NCBI GenBank assembly: GCA_031269245.1
Contig: JAISZL010000087.1
Span: 1-55,821, forward strand
Source: Synergistaceae bacterium
GTDB taxonomy: Bacteria; Synergistota; Synergistia; Synergistales; Synergistaceae
Reading direction: 5' to 3'
DNA length: 55,821 nucleotides
Shown: positions 24,081 through 33,110 of the stretch, one piece after another
How positions within the stretch are numbered: the first letter of the stretch is position 1
How the letters are laid out: every line of letters begins with the position of its first letter
Made by a program: the position numbers and the translations under genes
Notes under the pieces: generated by a model
What the model was told of the DNA's origin: nothing
Database searches by the model: none
What the model saw: the letters and a program-made list of their open reading frames with translations, nothing else

Positions 24081-25166
24081 CTAGTCCCGGGGCGCCGGCT
24101 GCCCCACGAGCTCCCTGAAAATCTCCTCAACTGACTCCATACGGACGCATTTGACCACGTTGCTGCCCACGAAGAACAGCCCGGACTCCCAGTCACCGGT
24201 GTACGAGTCCACCAGGGCCTGCGCGATGCAGAAGGACGACCTGTCCTTAAGGTACGAGCAGTGCGAGAGACAGGCCGCCAGGCACGGCTTGCTGTCCACG
24301 TGCCCCGCCATGTAGCGCTCTACGAAGGGGTTCTTGAGCGCGCGGCCTGGTATGCCGACGGGGCTCATGATTACGACGACGTCCTCCTCCTTGGCGTCGA
24401 TGTACGCCTGCTTGAACCTGTCGCTGGCGTCGCCCTCGACGGTGCAGGCGAACCTGGTCCCCATCTGCACGCCTCGCGCGCCCATCTCGAACGCGCGCAT
24501 CATGTCCGCGCGGTCCCATATGCCTCCGGCTGCGATTACGGGAATGTCAGCCCTCACGGTATCGCCAATGTACCTGACCAGCTCCGGGACGACCGTCTCC
24601 AGCGAAAACGCCTCGTCGGTCACGTGCTCCATCCTAGTGGCCCCCAGATGCCCGCCGGCGTAGAGCGGCGTCTCGACCACTATCGCGTCGGGCAGCCTGT
24701 CGTACAGCTTGCCCCACTTGCGGACTATGAGATCCGCCGCCTTGACGGAGCTCACTATCGGAACCACCGCCACATCGGGGAAGTCCTTCGTGTACTCAGG
24801 CAGCTTCATGGGCAGCCCGGCACCGGAAACTATCATGTCGACCCCCGCCTCGCAGGCGCTGCGCACCTGCCTATCATAGTCCGTCAACGCTACCATGCAG
24901 TTAACGGCTATGACACCCTCCGGGAACGCCTCCCTGGCGGCCCTTACGGACTCGGCCACCGCTATCTCGTTTATCTCAAAATAGTTTCTTCCAGTGAACA
25001 TAGGATGATCACAGGCGAGACCCACGCTGGCTATTGTCCCCACTCCGCCGTTCGCCGCAACCGCCCCGGCGAGGCGGGCTCCAGATATCTTCACGCCCAT
25101 TCCGCCCTGAACCACTGGATACCTCGGCGCGTGTTTCCCTATTTTGAGTGTTGGTAAATTTGACAA
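24081..25166 (-). CDS. nitronate monooxygenase / 2-nitropropane dioxygenase family FMN protein
   Basis: 361 residues. It has the FMN-binding TIM-barrel pattern of the NMO/FabK family: YPVVQGGMGVKISGARLAGAVAANGGVGTI at the N terminus (quoted motif in parts: VVQGGMGVKI, GGVGTIASVG), VNCMVALTDYD, MIVSGAGLPMKL, IPVIAAGGIWDRADM, ARGVQMGTRF. A C-terminal extension contains several Cys (CLAACLSHCSYL), which is seen in a subgroup of anaerobes and might bind a metal. The role may be nitronate oxidation, a flavin-dependent enoyl reductase activity, or something else. The start is TTG 25166 after GGAG; the adjacent ATG is out of frame. It is co-oriented with panE. Confidence 0.85.
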   Translation of the reverse strand: MSNLPTLKIGKHAPRYPVVQGGMGVKISGARLAGAVAANGGVGTIASVGLACDHPMFTGRNYFEINEIAVAESVRAAREAFPEGVIAVNCMVALTDYDRQVRSACEAGVDMIVSGAGLPMKLPEYTKDFPDVAVVPIVSSVKAADLIVRKWGKLYDRLPDAIVVETPLYAGGHLGATRMEHVTDEAFSLETVVPELVRYIGDTVRADIPVIAAGGIWDRADMMRAFEMGARGVQMGTRFACTVEGDASDRFKQAYIDAKEEDVVVIMSPVGIPGRALKNPFVERYMAGHVDSKPCLAACLSHCSYLKDRSSFCIAQALVDSYTGDWESGLFFVGSNVVKCVRMESVEEIFRELVGQPAPRD

Positions 25167-25580
25167 TGCATCACTGCTCCTTCAGGCCCGGCCCTTTAAA
25201 TTCGCCCCGCTTACGCTCCCGGCGCGGACGCGCTTCGCGCAAGCATCCGCTTCAAACCTGAAACCGCAGGATCAAAACCGTGGGCTCTGCCCACACTCGC
25301 CAGGGAGACAGCTCCCTGGACCCTTTTTACATTTTTATTTTCACCCGCAGGGTAAAAATAAAAATGATAACGGGGTCAAGGGGACCAGTCCCCTTGCGGG
25401 GTTCGGGGCAGAGCCCCGAAGTCTTGATCCTGGTTCGAGGTCAAAAAGTCCGTTCCGCTCGTCATCGAAGCTCTCAGGTAAGTATATTGCAATTTCCCCA
25501 AAAGCAAAGCGTGTTTTTTAAAAACAGTCAAAACAACCCGCGCCCCCGACGCCATTCTCATACCGGTTCGCGCATCGTAC
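25167..25580. repeat. intergenic dispersed repeat cluster (long copy)
   Basis: This 414-base gap holds no gene. From 25256 it contains CTGAAACCGCAGGATCAA (shared with 8.5 kb), the hairpin CCAGGGAG/CTCCCTGG (25300-25319), a hairpin of ATTTTTATTTT against AAAATAAAAAT (about 25331-25365), and a GC-rich block at 25371-25440 built of the arms GGGGTCAAGGGGACC / GTCCCC and TTCGGGGC / GCCCCGAA. The last two parts match 48.18-48.29 kb closely. The rest (25441-25580) is unremarkable. Confidence 0.8.
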
Positions 25581-26060
25581 TCATTCACCGCGCATTACGC
25601 GGCAGCGCGCGATCCTCATGACCAGCTCCGGATCGAGGCCGGAGTGCCTCGACATAATGTTCGCGCACGCCTCGCCTATCCTCTCCCCCTCCGCGTCCCC
25701 GAGCCGTCTGGGCACGCACGGCGCCAGCGGGGCGGATTTGGACCGGCGGGGCGGCCGCGCGTTCACCCGTCCAATCTCCGCCCTTATGTCCTTTATCTCG
25801 AGCGACGCCCTGTTCAATATGGCACTCCTAATGGCGCCTTTCCTGAAGTTCAAGTCCTGCAGGGCGGACTGCCCTGCGACGGTGACCACCAGGACGCCGT
25901 CCTCGAACATCCGCGGGGCGCTCCTGTCAGCCAGCGCATCGCCCACGATGGAGCGCCACTCGCGCTCCATCGCGACCAAGGCCGCGCACAGCCGGCAGAG
26001 GGATCCGGACGGCAGCAGCGCGCTGAACAGAGGGCGCTCCCAGCCCTGTCGATGTCTCAA
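25581..26060 (-). CDS. dciA: DUF721 / DciA-like helicase-loader protein
   Basis: 159 residues. The central part matches the DUF721 domain: MEREWRSIVGDALADRSAP, the VLVVTVAGQSALQDLNFRK strand-helix and AILNRA. DUF721 proteins include DciA, the ancestral loader of the replicative helicase. Its position beside recF, dnaN and dnaA supports a replication role. The start is TTG 26060, overlapping the TGA of mnmG (TTGA). The C-terminal 60 residues are basic, proline-rich and then acidic-helical. It is short for DciA of proteobacteria but fits DUF721 proteins of Gram-positive and deep-branching bacteria. Confidence 0.8.
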   Translation of the reverse strand: MRHRQGWERPLFSALLPSGSLCRLCAALVAMEREWRSIVGDALADRSAPRMFEDGVLVVTVAGQSALQDLNFRKGAIRSAILNRASLEIKDIRAEIGRVNARPPRRSKSAPLAPCVPRRLGDAEGERIGEACANIMSRHSGLDPELVMRIARCRVMRGE

Positions 26061-27934
26061 ATCAAGCGTCCTTCGCGAAACCTCTCTATCGCGACCTGAA
26101 CCAGCTGAATGTCAGCGCCGTTGACGCCTGGAACGCGGGACGCCTGGCCTATGGTCCTCGGGATCACGCGGGAGAGCTTGTCCAGCGCCTCCGCGGAGAG
26201 CCCCGGAATATCCGAGTACGACAGGTTCTCCGGGATCTTGAGCTGCTCCATGGAGGCCATCTTCCTCACCCTCCTGATCTCTCGCTCTATGTAGCCGCCG
26301 TAGCGCGCCTCGACCTCCATATGCCTGCCCTCCCCTCTGTTCGCGTCAACGCCGCACACGCGGGAGAGAACGGACCACGACACCTCCGGGCGTTTTAGAA
26401 GCTCCATAGCCGGGACCGGCGCGGACAGAGGGGAGGAACCGGCTTCCTCCAGGACGGAGTTCACCTCCTTAGACGCCGGGACCTTGATGGACGACAGGCG
26501 CTCCCTCATGTCGTCTATGGCCCGCCATTCGCGCAAGCGCGCGCTCCACCGGCCGTCGCTTATCAGTCCCAGATCCCTCCCCACTTCGCAAAGACGCCTG
26601 TCCGCGTTGTCGTGCCTCATTATCAGCCTGTGCTCGCAGCGGCTGGGGAGCATCCTGTAGGGCTCGTCGGTGCCGCGCGACGTGAGGTCGTCTATCAGAA
26701 CGCCGATGTACGCCTGATCCCTGCCCAGCACCAGCGGATCCCTGCCCTGAACCGAGAGCGCCGCGTTGACCCCAGCGATGAAACCCTGGGCCGCAGCCTC
26801 CTCGTAGCCCGACGTGCCGCATATCTGCCCGGAGCAGTAGAGCCCCCTGACGGCTCTGACCTCGAGCCACGGCTCGAGCTGGGTGGGCACGACGTAGTCG
26901 TACTCTATCCCGTAGCCTGGGCGCAGCATCAGAGCGCGCTCGCAGCCAGGCAGGGTGTGTATAGCCTCTAGCTGGACGTCGGGGGGCATGTAGGTCGAGA
27001 AGTTCTGCATGTATATCTCGCGGCTGTTCCTGCCCACGGGCTCCAGAAACACCGGATGGGACTCCTTGTCCGGGAATTTTAAAATTTTGTCGTCAAGGGA
27101 CGGGCAGTAGCGGGGGCCCTTGACGTCTATCTCCCTGGTGGCCAGGGGCGAGCGGCTCAGCGCCGCCTTCAGGATGTCGTGAGTTCTGACCGACGTCCTC
27201 GTGCGAGCGCAGTAGTGCCCGGAGTAGGCTCTCTTCTCGCTCCAGTGCGAGAACGCCTCCGGCTCCGGGTCGCTCGCCTGGAGTTCGAGAGAGTTCCAAT
27301 CCACGCTATGCCGGCATATTCGCGGCGTAGTGTCCGTCCTGAAGCGCCGGAGCTCCACGCCGGCGCGGATGAGGGACTCGGACAGGCTCGCCTCCGATGG
27401 GACTTGTCCCACCGGGCCGGACGGAAAGCTGACCATGCCCATGTGCACGCGGCCCCTCATGTAAGTTCCAGACGCCAGGACGACCCTCTTGGCGCCGAAC
27501 TTCTCCCCGGATCTCACCACCACCCCCTTAACCCTCCCCGAGTCGATCGCTATCCCCTCCGCCATCCCCTGATAGACGTGCAAATTAGGGGCCTCCGCTA
27601 GCGCCCTGGAGTAGTGCGCGCCGTAGTCCTTGAGGTCGCACTGAGCGCGGAGAGTCCTGACGGCGAAACCCTTGGACGTGTTGAGCCACCTCAGATGCAG
27701 CGTGGACGCATCCGCCGCTATGGCCTGCTCCCCTCCCAGGGCATCCAGCTCCCTCACGAGGTTTCCCTTGGCGGGACCGCCTATCGCGGGGTTGCACGGC
27801 ATCAAAGCCATATTGTCGAGATTGTGGTTGAGCAAGAGAGTCCCGCAACCCATCCTGGCTGAACTCAACGCCGCCTCGCACCCGGAGTGACCGCCCCCTA
27901 TGACAATAACATCATAATCATTGTTCTCTGCCAT
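26057..27934 (-). CDS. mnmG: tRNA uridine-5-carboxymethylaminomethyl modification enzyme MnmG
   Basis: 625 residues, full length. With MnmE it modifies U34 of some tRNAs using FAD, NADH and folate. Visible features: FAD-binding VIVIGGGHSGCEAALSSARMG, CNPAIGGPAKGNLVRELDALGG, the catalytic Cys region LRTLRAQCDLKDY-like, GPRYCPSLDDKILKFPDK, and the C-terminal RAEHRLIMRHDNAD-like (here CEHRLIMRHDNADRRL) and the YSDIPGLSAEALDKL helices. It follows recF by two bases and overlaps dciA. MnmE is not in the window. The gene is a standard neighbour of the origin in many bacteria. Confidence 0.97.
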   Translation of the reverse strand: MAENNDYDVIVIGGGHSGCEAALSSARMGCGTLLLNHNLDNMALMPCNPAIGGPAKGNLVRELDALGGEQAIAADASTLHLRWLNTSKGFAVRTLRAQCDLKDYGAHYSRALAEAPNLHVYQGMAEGIAIDSGRVKGVVVRSGEKFGAKRVVLASGTYMRGRVHMGMVSFPSGPVGQVPSEASLSESLIRAGVELRRFRTDTTPRICRHSVDWNSLELQASDPEPEAFSHWSEKRAYSGHYCARTRTSVRTHDILKAALSRSPLATREIDVKGPRYCPSLDDKILKFPDKESHPVFLEPVGRNSREIYMQNFSTYMPPDVQLEAIHTLPGCERALMLRPGYGIEYDYVVPTQLEPWLEVRAVRGLYCSGQICGTSGYEEAAAQGFIAGVNAALSVQGRDPLVLGRDQAYIGVLIDDLTSRGTDEPYRMLPSRCEHRLIMRHDNADRRLCEVGRDLGLISDGRWSARLREWRAIDDMRERLSSIKVPASKEVNSVLEEAGSSPLSAPVPAMELLKRPEVSWSVLSRVCGVDANRGEGRHMEVEARYGGYIEREIRRVRKMASMEQLKIPENLSYSDIPGLSAEALDKLSRVIPRTIGQASRVPGVNGADIQLVQVAIERFREGRLI

Positions 27935-27936
27935 AT

Positions 27937-28995
27937 TTAAGTAAACCTTCCATTATTTATTCTATATGCCGCAATTCCATTATAGTCCAGCGCGTCAGTA
28001 GCGGCGGCGAAGACCTGGCATCCGGTGGCCAGCAGCGCGTCGACTATGGCCTCCCTTCCGGACTCGTCCAACTCCGACGTCATCTCGTCGAATATGAGAA
28101 CCGGTTTCCTTCCAAGGCAGCGTTCGACGAGACGCGCGCAAGCCAGCATCAACGCCGCCGCCGTCCTCCTGCTCTGGCCTCTCGAGAGGGCTGCGGACGC
28201 ATCCCTGCCCCCGCACGAAAACCTGACGTCGTCCCTCTGAGGGCCAACCAGCGGCGCCCTGGAAGCTCTCTCCCTGTCCCTTCTCGCGGCGAGGGAGAGT
28301 TTGAAATCCTCAGCCGGATCCTTCTCCAACCCTCCGCCCCCTCTCTCGAAAAAAAACTCCAGCGGCGCGGGAAGGAGCTCGGAAAAAAAAATCAACTCGG
28401 AGCAGATCATCCTCGCTATCTCCTCCCTTGTGAGCCAAAGCCAGCTTCCCAGGGAGGCCAAAACCCCGTCGACCGCCCTGGCGTCCCGGTATCCGCGGAG
28501 CAGAGCCGTCTTCTGCCTCAGCGCGCGCCTGTAGTCGTAAAGCCTCTTGGCGTAAGGCGTGCTTATGAGTGCCCCAACCCTGTCAATCATCTGCCTTCTG
28601 TGCGATGCCCCGCCCTTTATCAATGACATGCTGCCGGACAAAAACGACAGCACGGGAACGCGCCGCCTCATCTCGGTCGCCCCCGACGGCTTTCCATCGC
28701 ACTTCAGCTGGCACCTCGACGACAGTGACGCGAATATCTCGTATCGCCCCTCGCCGTCCAATCCCCCCCAAAGGGACGCCCCACCCGTCCCGGATTCGAG
28801 GCCCCAGCGAACGAGGCCGGAAATTTTCGCTGAGCGCTCGAAAGGGCCCCAGCCGGATATGAGGTTGAGGCCCTCGAGAAAGTTCGTCTTTCCAGCACCG
28901 TTCGGCCCTGTCACGAGGTTGAAGCCGTTGTTCCACTCGCGGCGCTCGCTGGTCAAATTTCTGAAATTATAGAAATATGTCCCTCTAAAGAACAT
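27937..28995 (-). CDS. recF: DNA replication and repair protein RecF
   Basis: 352 residues. RecF is an ABC-type ATPase that loads recombination proteins at gaps and arrested forks. The Walker A motif GPNGAGKTN is at residues 30-38, preceded by the typical LTSERREWNNGFNLVT stretch; DRVGALISTPYAKRLYDYRRAL is the family helix; the signature ALSRGQSRRTAAALMLACARL and Walker B VLIFDEMTSELDESGR lie near the C terminus. The ATG overlaps the end of dnaN by 11 bases, so it is translated as part of the dnaA-dnaN-recF-mnmG-dciA operon. Confidence 0.97.
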   Translation of the reverse strand: MFFRGTYFYNFRNLTSERREWNNGFNLVTGPNGAGKTNFLEGLNLISGWGPFERSAKISGLVRWGLESGTGGASLWGGLDGEGRYEIFASLSSRCQLKCDGKPSGATEMRRRVPVLSFLSGSMSLIKGGASHRRQMIDRVGALISTPYAKRLYDYRRALRQKTALLRGYRDARAVDGVLASLGSWLWLTREEIARMICSELIFFSELLPAPLEFFFERGGGGLEKDPAEDFKLSLAARRDRERASRAPLVGPQRDDVRFSCGGRDASAALSRGQSRRTAAALMLACARLVERCLGRKPVLIFDEMTSELDESGREAIVDALLATGCQVFAAATDALDYNGIAAYRINNGRFT

Positions 28996-30148
28996 CTACC
29001 TCTGGGCCCGAATCACGCTCCATGATCTCATCCTTGTTCAGATCGACCGGCGCCACCAAGCAGAGGAACGAATCCGAGTCCTTGGCCCGGACGAGCATGT
29101 GGCCCTCCCTGCCGGAGAAGAGCAGACAGGCGTACTGATCGTCGAACACCTTCACCGCGTCGTGGAAGAACCTGTTATTGAAGCCCATGAAGACCGGATC
29201 CCCGTCCATGTCGCACGATATGTTCTCGACGGCTTCGCCGAACTCCTGGGCCCTTCCCGTCAGCCTGCAAACGTTGTCCGAGCCCGTGTTCATTATCACA
29301 GTGCGGTTGTAGTCCCTCACCACCACGTCGACTCGCTCTATCGCGGATATCAGGGAGGCCCTGTCGATGTAAACGACGGTGGTGTGCGTGGTTGGGATCA
29401 GCTTAGCGTAAAGCGGAAACTTGGACTCCACCCTGCGGACGGCGAACTCCATGCCCTCCGCGGCGAAATATGCCTGGGCGTCGTCCAGTATTATGCGTAC
29501 GATGGTGTCGGGCTCGACCATCCCGAGTATCCTCTGAAGCTCCTTCAGCCCCTTCATCGGAAGCAGCACTGGGTCGCCGCCGAGACCGTCCGTCACCTCG
29601 CTCTTGGCTACGGCAAGCCTTCTCTTGTCGGTGGAGACCACATTCAGAAGCCCGTCGTTCATCTCCAAAAGAGCGGACGACAGATATTGCGGATACTCGT
29701 CGCCGGACGACGCGCAGATAGTTCCCCTCTCCAGAGCCAGCGCGAGGTTGGATGACGTGACGGAGCAGAATGGCGTCCCGCCGGACGAAGACGGCAGCTT
29801 TGGAAACTCGCTGACGGGGTATGTGGAGAACTTGTACCTGCTCCTGCCCGATACCATCGTGGCCTTTCCATCGTCTATTTGAAGGGTGAATTCGGCGGCT
29901 CCAGCTTTTTTGAAGAGATCCGAAACCCCTTTTATGGGTATGACAGCCTCTCCGGGCTCCAAAACCGTGACCCCGCGCGCCTCGCATATTATCGAGGTCC
30001 TTATGTCCGTGGCCCGCAGATCGACCCTGTCCTCGTTCGCCCGCATCATTACGGCGGAGAAGATATTCATCGACCCCGACGTTCCGGCGCTTCTTTCGGC
30101 CAAGCTCCAGCTCTTTATGAAGGGTTCCTTGTCTACCGATATTTTCAT
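28985..30148 (-). CDS. dnaN: DNA polymerase III beta subunit (sliding clamp)
   Basis: About 387 residues from ATG 30148; an upstream in-frame extension is rejected because the strong AAGGAGGT lies between it and this ATG. The clamp begins MKISVDKEPFIKSWSL, then LRATDIRTSIICEARG, the FKKAGAAEFTLQID strand, the KFPLYAKLIPTTHTT block typical of the second and third domains, and ends in the LCLVAPVDL stretch with a short acidic tail. It forms a ring dimer around DNA and binds polymerases. It lies 270 bases downstream of dnaA, a gap containing DnaA-box-like sites. Confidence 0.97.
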   Translation of the reverse strand: MKISVDKEPFIKSWSLAERSAGTSGSMNIFSAVMMRANEDRVDLRATDIRTSIICEARGVTVLEPGEAVIPIKGVSDLFKKAGAAEFTLQIDDGKATMVSGRSRYKFSTYPVSEFPKLPSSSGGTPFCSVTSSNLALALERGTICASSGDEYPQYLSSALLEMNDGLLNVVSTDKRRLAVAKSEVTDGLGGDPVLLPMKGLKELQRILGMVEPDTIVRIILDDAQAYFAAEGMEFAVRRVESKFPLYAKLIPTTHTTVVYIDRASLISAIERVDVVVRDYNRTVIMNTGSDNVCRLTGRAQEFGEAVENISCDMDGDPVFMGFNNRFFHDAVKVFDDQYACLLFSGREGHMLVRAKDSDSFLCLVAPVDLNKDEIMERDSGPEVDVL

Positions 30149-30417
30149 CCTGTGAGAACTACCTCCTTGGTGCATATGTTCACCGGTCCTGTTCCTTCTC
30201 ATACTATCATTATAATATAAGAAGGATCAGCAGTAATAACAGTAGGGCCTGTGTATTTGTGGAAACGTGCACTGGAGCGCCGCCGCCAGGGCATTTTTCC
30301 TGTGGAAAGTTCAGGTCCGCTTATTCAAAAGTTACTCACACTATCCACAGAATTATGGTGGAAATCAGAAATTTATCTGGAAATAAGGGTTAAAATTCAC
30401 ATGAAATACACGCGTTT
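30149..30417. promoter_or_regulatory. dnaA-dnaN intergenic region with DnaA-box-like sites
   Basis: This 269-base gap contains CTATCCACA (30341-30349), the inverted TGTGGAAAG (30301-30309) and TTTGTGGAA (30258-30266), each one or two mismatches from TTATCCACA, plus an AT-rich stretch near 30360-30417. It may hold a second DnaA-binding subregion and the dnaN promoter. No gene is present. Confidence 0.55.
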
Positions 30418-31740
30418 TTACATCTTATTCCTGATGTTGTCCACAATCGTCTTCACCCTGATGTTGGTCTTCATCATCTCTTCTATCTTCTTGCAGGCGT
30501 GGAGCACTGTGGTGTGGTCCTTTTTGTTGAACGCGAAGCCTATTTGTTTCAACCCTTCGGAGAGATAGTCCCGGGCGATGTACATCGCTATCTGCCTCGC
30601 TAGTGCCAGTTCCGACGTTCGCTTTTGCGATACCAGATCCTCTATGGTTATGCCGAAGCTCTCGGCCGTGAGCTGCTGGATGTAGTCTATGCTCGCCTGA
30701 CCCTTGGTGTTGTTGCGGATGAGGTCCTTGAGCCACATCCCCAGGTTCTCCGGGTCCATGGGTTCCGAATTTATCTCCGAGTAGTGGACCACCCTGTTGA
30801 GCGCTCCCTCCAGCTCCCTTATGTTGCTTGGTATGTTTTGGGCTAGGTAGAGTATCACCTCTTCTGGTATCCTGTGCCCCTTCATCTCCGCTTTTTTTTG
30901 GAGGATCGCGACCCTGGTCTCGAGGTCGGGTGACTGTATGTCCGTGACCAGCCCCCAGTCGAAGCGCGACACGAGGCGCTCCTCGACCCCCCTTATCTCC
31001 TTAGGCGGCCGGTCGGAGCTTATCACGATCTGCTTGTTTGCCTCGTACAGGCTGTTGAAGGTGTTGAAGAATTCCTCCTGGGTGTTCTCCTTGTCGGATA
31101 TGAACTGGATGTCGTCAACCAGCAGGACGTCCAGGTTTCTGTATCTAGCCCTGAACTCAGGGGTGCTGGTGTCCCTTATGGCGGTTATGAGGTCGTTGGT
31201 GAACTTCTCGGAGCTCACGTAAAGTGTGCGGGCGTCGGCCATGCCGCGCTCGACCTGATGTGCTATGGCGTGCATCAGATGGGTCTTTCCGAGCCCCACC
31301 CCGCCCCATATGAAGAGAGGGTTGTATGCCGCGCCGGGGGATTCGCTCACGGCAAGGCTCGCGGCGTGGGCAAGGCGATTCGACTTGCCCACGACGAACG
31401 AGTCGAACACGTAATTTGGGTTGAGCCCGTTTTTTTTCTGAACGGTCTGGGTCCTTATGACGCTTCGCGCGCGTTCCTGCTCCTGCGGGGTCTCGTCCGA
31501 GGAGCGCACCTCCACTGACTCGGCGTAGTTTTTCCCCTTGAGGAACTTCACGAGGGGCTCCTTGATCTTCGTCTCCATCCTGATTTTAGCGAAGGAATTC
31601 GCGGCCTCTATCAGCAGGTTTCCGTTCTCTATGGACACCGGGACGCACGTGGCGAGCCACATGTCGTTCGCGTCGTGCGGTAAAAACTCCCTCGCGCTGG
31701 AGAGGACTTCATGCCATATTGCTTCCAGGTCTTTTTTCAA
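30418..31740 (-). CDS. dnaA: chromosomal replication initiator protein DnaA
   Basis: 440 residues. The N-terminal domain I (LEAIWHEVLSSAREFL) leads into a short linker; the AAA+ domain begins about residue 110 (YVFDSFVVGKSNRLAHAA), with Walker A GGVGLGKTHLM at about 146-156, Walker B VLLVDDIQF and the arginine-finger region. Domain IV, the DNA-binding helix-turn-helix, carries SELALARQIAMYIARDYL and the signature KKDHTTVLHAC. It starts replication at the adjacent oriC. The ATG at 31740 is preceded by GAGGTG. Domain II is short. It leads a cluster with dnaN, recF, mnmG and dciA. Confidence 0.98.
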   Translation of the reverse strand: MKKDLEAIWHEVLSSAREFLPHDANDMWLATCVPVSIENGNLLIEAANSFAKIRMETKIKEPLVKFLKGKNYAESVEVRSSDETPQEQERARSVIRTQTVQKKNGLNPNYVFDSFVVGKSNRLAHAASLAVSESPGAAYNPLFIWGGVGLGKTHLMHAIAHQVERGMADARTLYVSSEKFTNDLITAIRDTSTPEFRARYRNLDVLLVDDIQFISDKENTQEEFFNTFNSLYEANKQIVISSDRPPKEIRGVEERLVSRFDWGLVTDIQSPDLETRVAILQKKAEMKGHRIPEEVILYLAQNIPSNIRELEGALNRVVHYSEINSEPMDPENLGMWLKDLIRNNTKGQASIDYIQQLTAESFGITIEDLVSQKRTSELALARQIAMYIARDYLSEGLKQIGFAFNKKDHTTVLHACKKIEEMMKTNIRVKTIVDNIRNKM

Positions 31741-31799
31741 ATCGATACACCTCGTCCATGCGCGAGCGCATCAATATCGCCTAGCATCGCTAGTAAGCT

Positions 31800-32130
31800 C
31801 CGATATTCTAGCACGATAATTTACAACCGCGCAGCGTGATGGAAGTTCTAAAAAAAATGAGCCAAATTGCGCAATTTATCCACCAAATTTATACACATAT
31901 TCACAAAATTTTCACCGCGCCTGTGGATAATATAAATCCTTGATATATCTTATATCATGTTGCGGCGAAATACGCAAAAAAAATGGCCGGCTTCTGAGAC
32001 TGCTCAGTATCTCGCTGGGAAATGCGTGGAAAAAAGTCATAAGTTATACACATATGTGTACAGACTTAGTGGAAAAGGAACGGGACAGCGCTGATTCACC
32101 AGCCCCCTTAAAAGTTATGCGCGTTTTTAC
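31800..32130. other. chromosomal replication origin oriC
   Basis: Upstream of dnaA lies an AT-rich gene-free stretch holding TTATCCACC (31876-31884), TTATACACA (31889-31897), TGTGGATAA (31922-31930, a perfect DnaA box on the minus strand) and TTATACACA (32044-32052) followed by its near-mirror TGTGTA. Genes to the left all run leftward and most of those to the right for the next 14 kb run rightward, which fits divergent forks from here. The exact limits and the unwinding element (AT-rich at about 31840-31920 or 31930-31985) are inferred. Confidence 0.85.
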
Positions 32131-32222
32131 ATTCGAAAAATAGACATATGACGAGTTCCTTGGCCTGGCCGCGCGATAGAGGGCGGTTAGGCCGGAGACA
32201 TGTTGGACCGGCTTTTCGCCCT

Positions 32223-32870
32223 TTACCGCGCGTTTCGCCTGTAAGCCAGCAGCGCGTGGCAGACCGCGGGGACGAAGACGCCCGCCGCTATTGCCTCCGG
32301 TATGCCGTTTCCTATGATGACCCCAATTACAAAGGAGTAGACGGCGGCTTCAGGGATGTTCAGCGCCGCGGCGCAGGCATCCTTGAATATGAAGAATATC
32401 AGGTGCATGACGAGCAGCGTGTTGGTCATGGAGCCGGCGACTCCGGCGGCGGAGAGCGATATCAAGCGTATCGTCCGCCTCGATGACGACAGCAGTTTGT
32501 TCGTGTAGTATGGGACCACCCCCACCAAAACGCGCGGGCCGAAACAGACCAGCAGGGCCAATATGTTGCCGCCGCCCTCCGCGGACCCTGGGATTGGGAT
32601 GATCGGTGAGAACGCGAACGACATGAACGACGGGTTGATGTGCGCGTTGATGAGGCTCGTCAGGCCGAAGAGAGCGCCCAGGAGAGCTCCGCGCGCCGGT
32701 CCGAGCGTTATCGAGCCTATTATGACCGGTATGTGGACTATGGTGGCCTTCATAACCCCGAAGTTTATGAACCCTATCGGCGTGAAAGCCAGTAGGAAAA
32801 TGACTGCCGCGAACATCGACGTAACGGCGAAATCCCTGACTGCCACGGAGTTTTTTTTCGAACTCTTCAT
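32223..32870 (-). CDS. ECF transporter S component (vitamin-binding membrane subunit)
   Basis: 215 residues from ATG 32870 (AGAGGTG upstream). About six hydrophobic helices. The sequence FAVTSMFAAVIFLLAFTPIG, then ATIVHIPVIIGSITLGPARGALLGALFGLTSLI is the signature pattern of energy-coupling-factor S components, in which the HIP and LGPxxG motifs mark the second and third helices. ECF S subunits bind one vitamin or metal and share an energising module. The substrate cannot be told; the later helices (SMTNTLLVMHLIFF) recall pantothenate- or folate-type S subunits, but this is weak. No ATPase or T component is in the window, so it would use a shared module. A promoter-like TATAAT lies at about 32900. 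Confidence 0.82.
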   Translation of the reverse strand: MKSSKKNSVAVRDFAVTSMFAAVIFLLAFTPIGFINFGVMKATIVHIPVIIGSITLGPARGALLGALFGLTSLINAHINPSFMSFAFSPIIPIPGSAEGGGNILALLVCFGPRVLVGVVPYYTNKLLSSSRRTIRLISLSAAGVAGSMTNTLLVMHLIFFIFKDACAAALNIPEAAVYSFVIGVIIGNGIPEAIAAGVFVPAVCHALLAYRRNAR

Positions 32871-33110
32871 TGCGACACCTCTCACTGAAAAATAATCCTG
32901 TAGATTATACGTGAAACGACGGAAAAGTTCAGAGCTCATTCCTGTATTATATAATAATATAGTCGTAAATTTATTATAGCAGTAAACGTCACAAAATTTT
33001 GAAAGGAATTAATGTTAAAGTTATAGAAATAATCGGACATAAAAACGATCTGCGAAAAATCGGACACGAGGGGCTGTGTGATTGCTGCCGCGGCGTTTGG
33101 GTGATATATC

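Noticed and set aside
24065-24196. Upstream extension of panE
   Set aside because: It overlaps the end of the nitronate-monooxygenase-like gene and lacks the Rossmann start, which begins at ATG 24064.
25167-25580. Possible CRISPR array or tRNA cluster in the repeat-rich gap
   Set aside because: The repeats are palindromic modules of different lengths without regular spacers, and no cloverleaf or T-loop sequence is seen.
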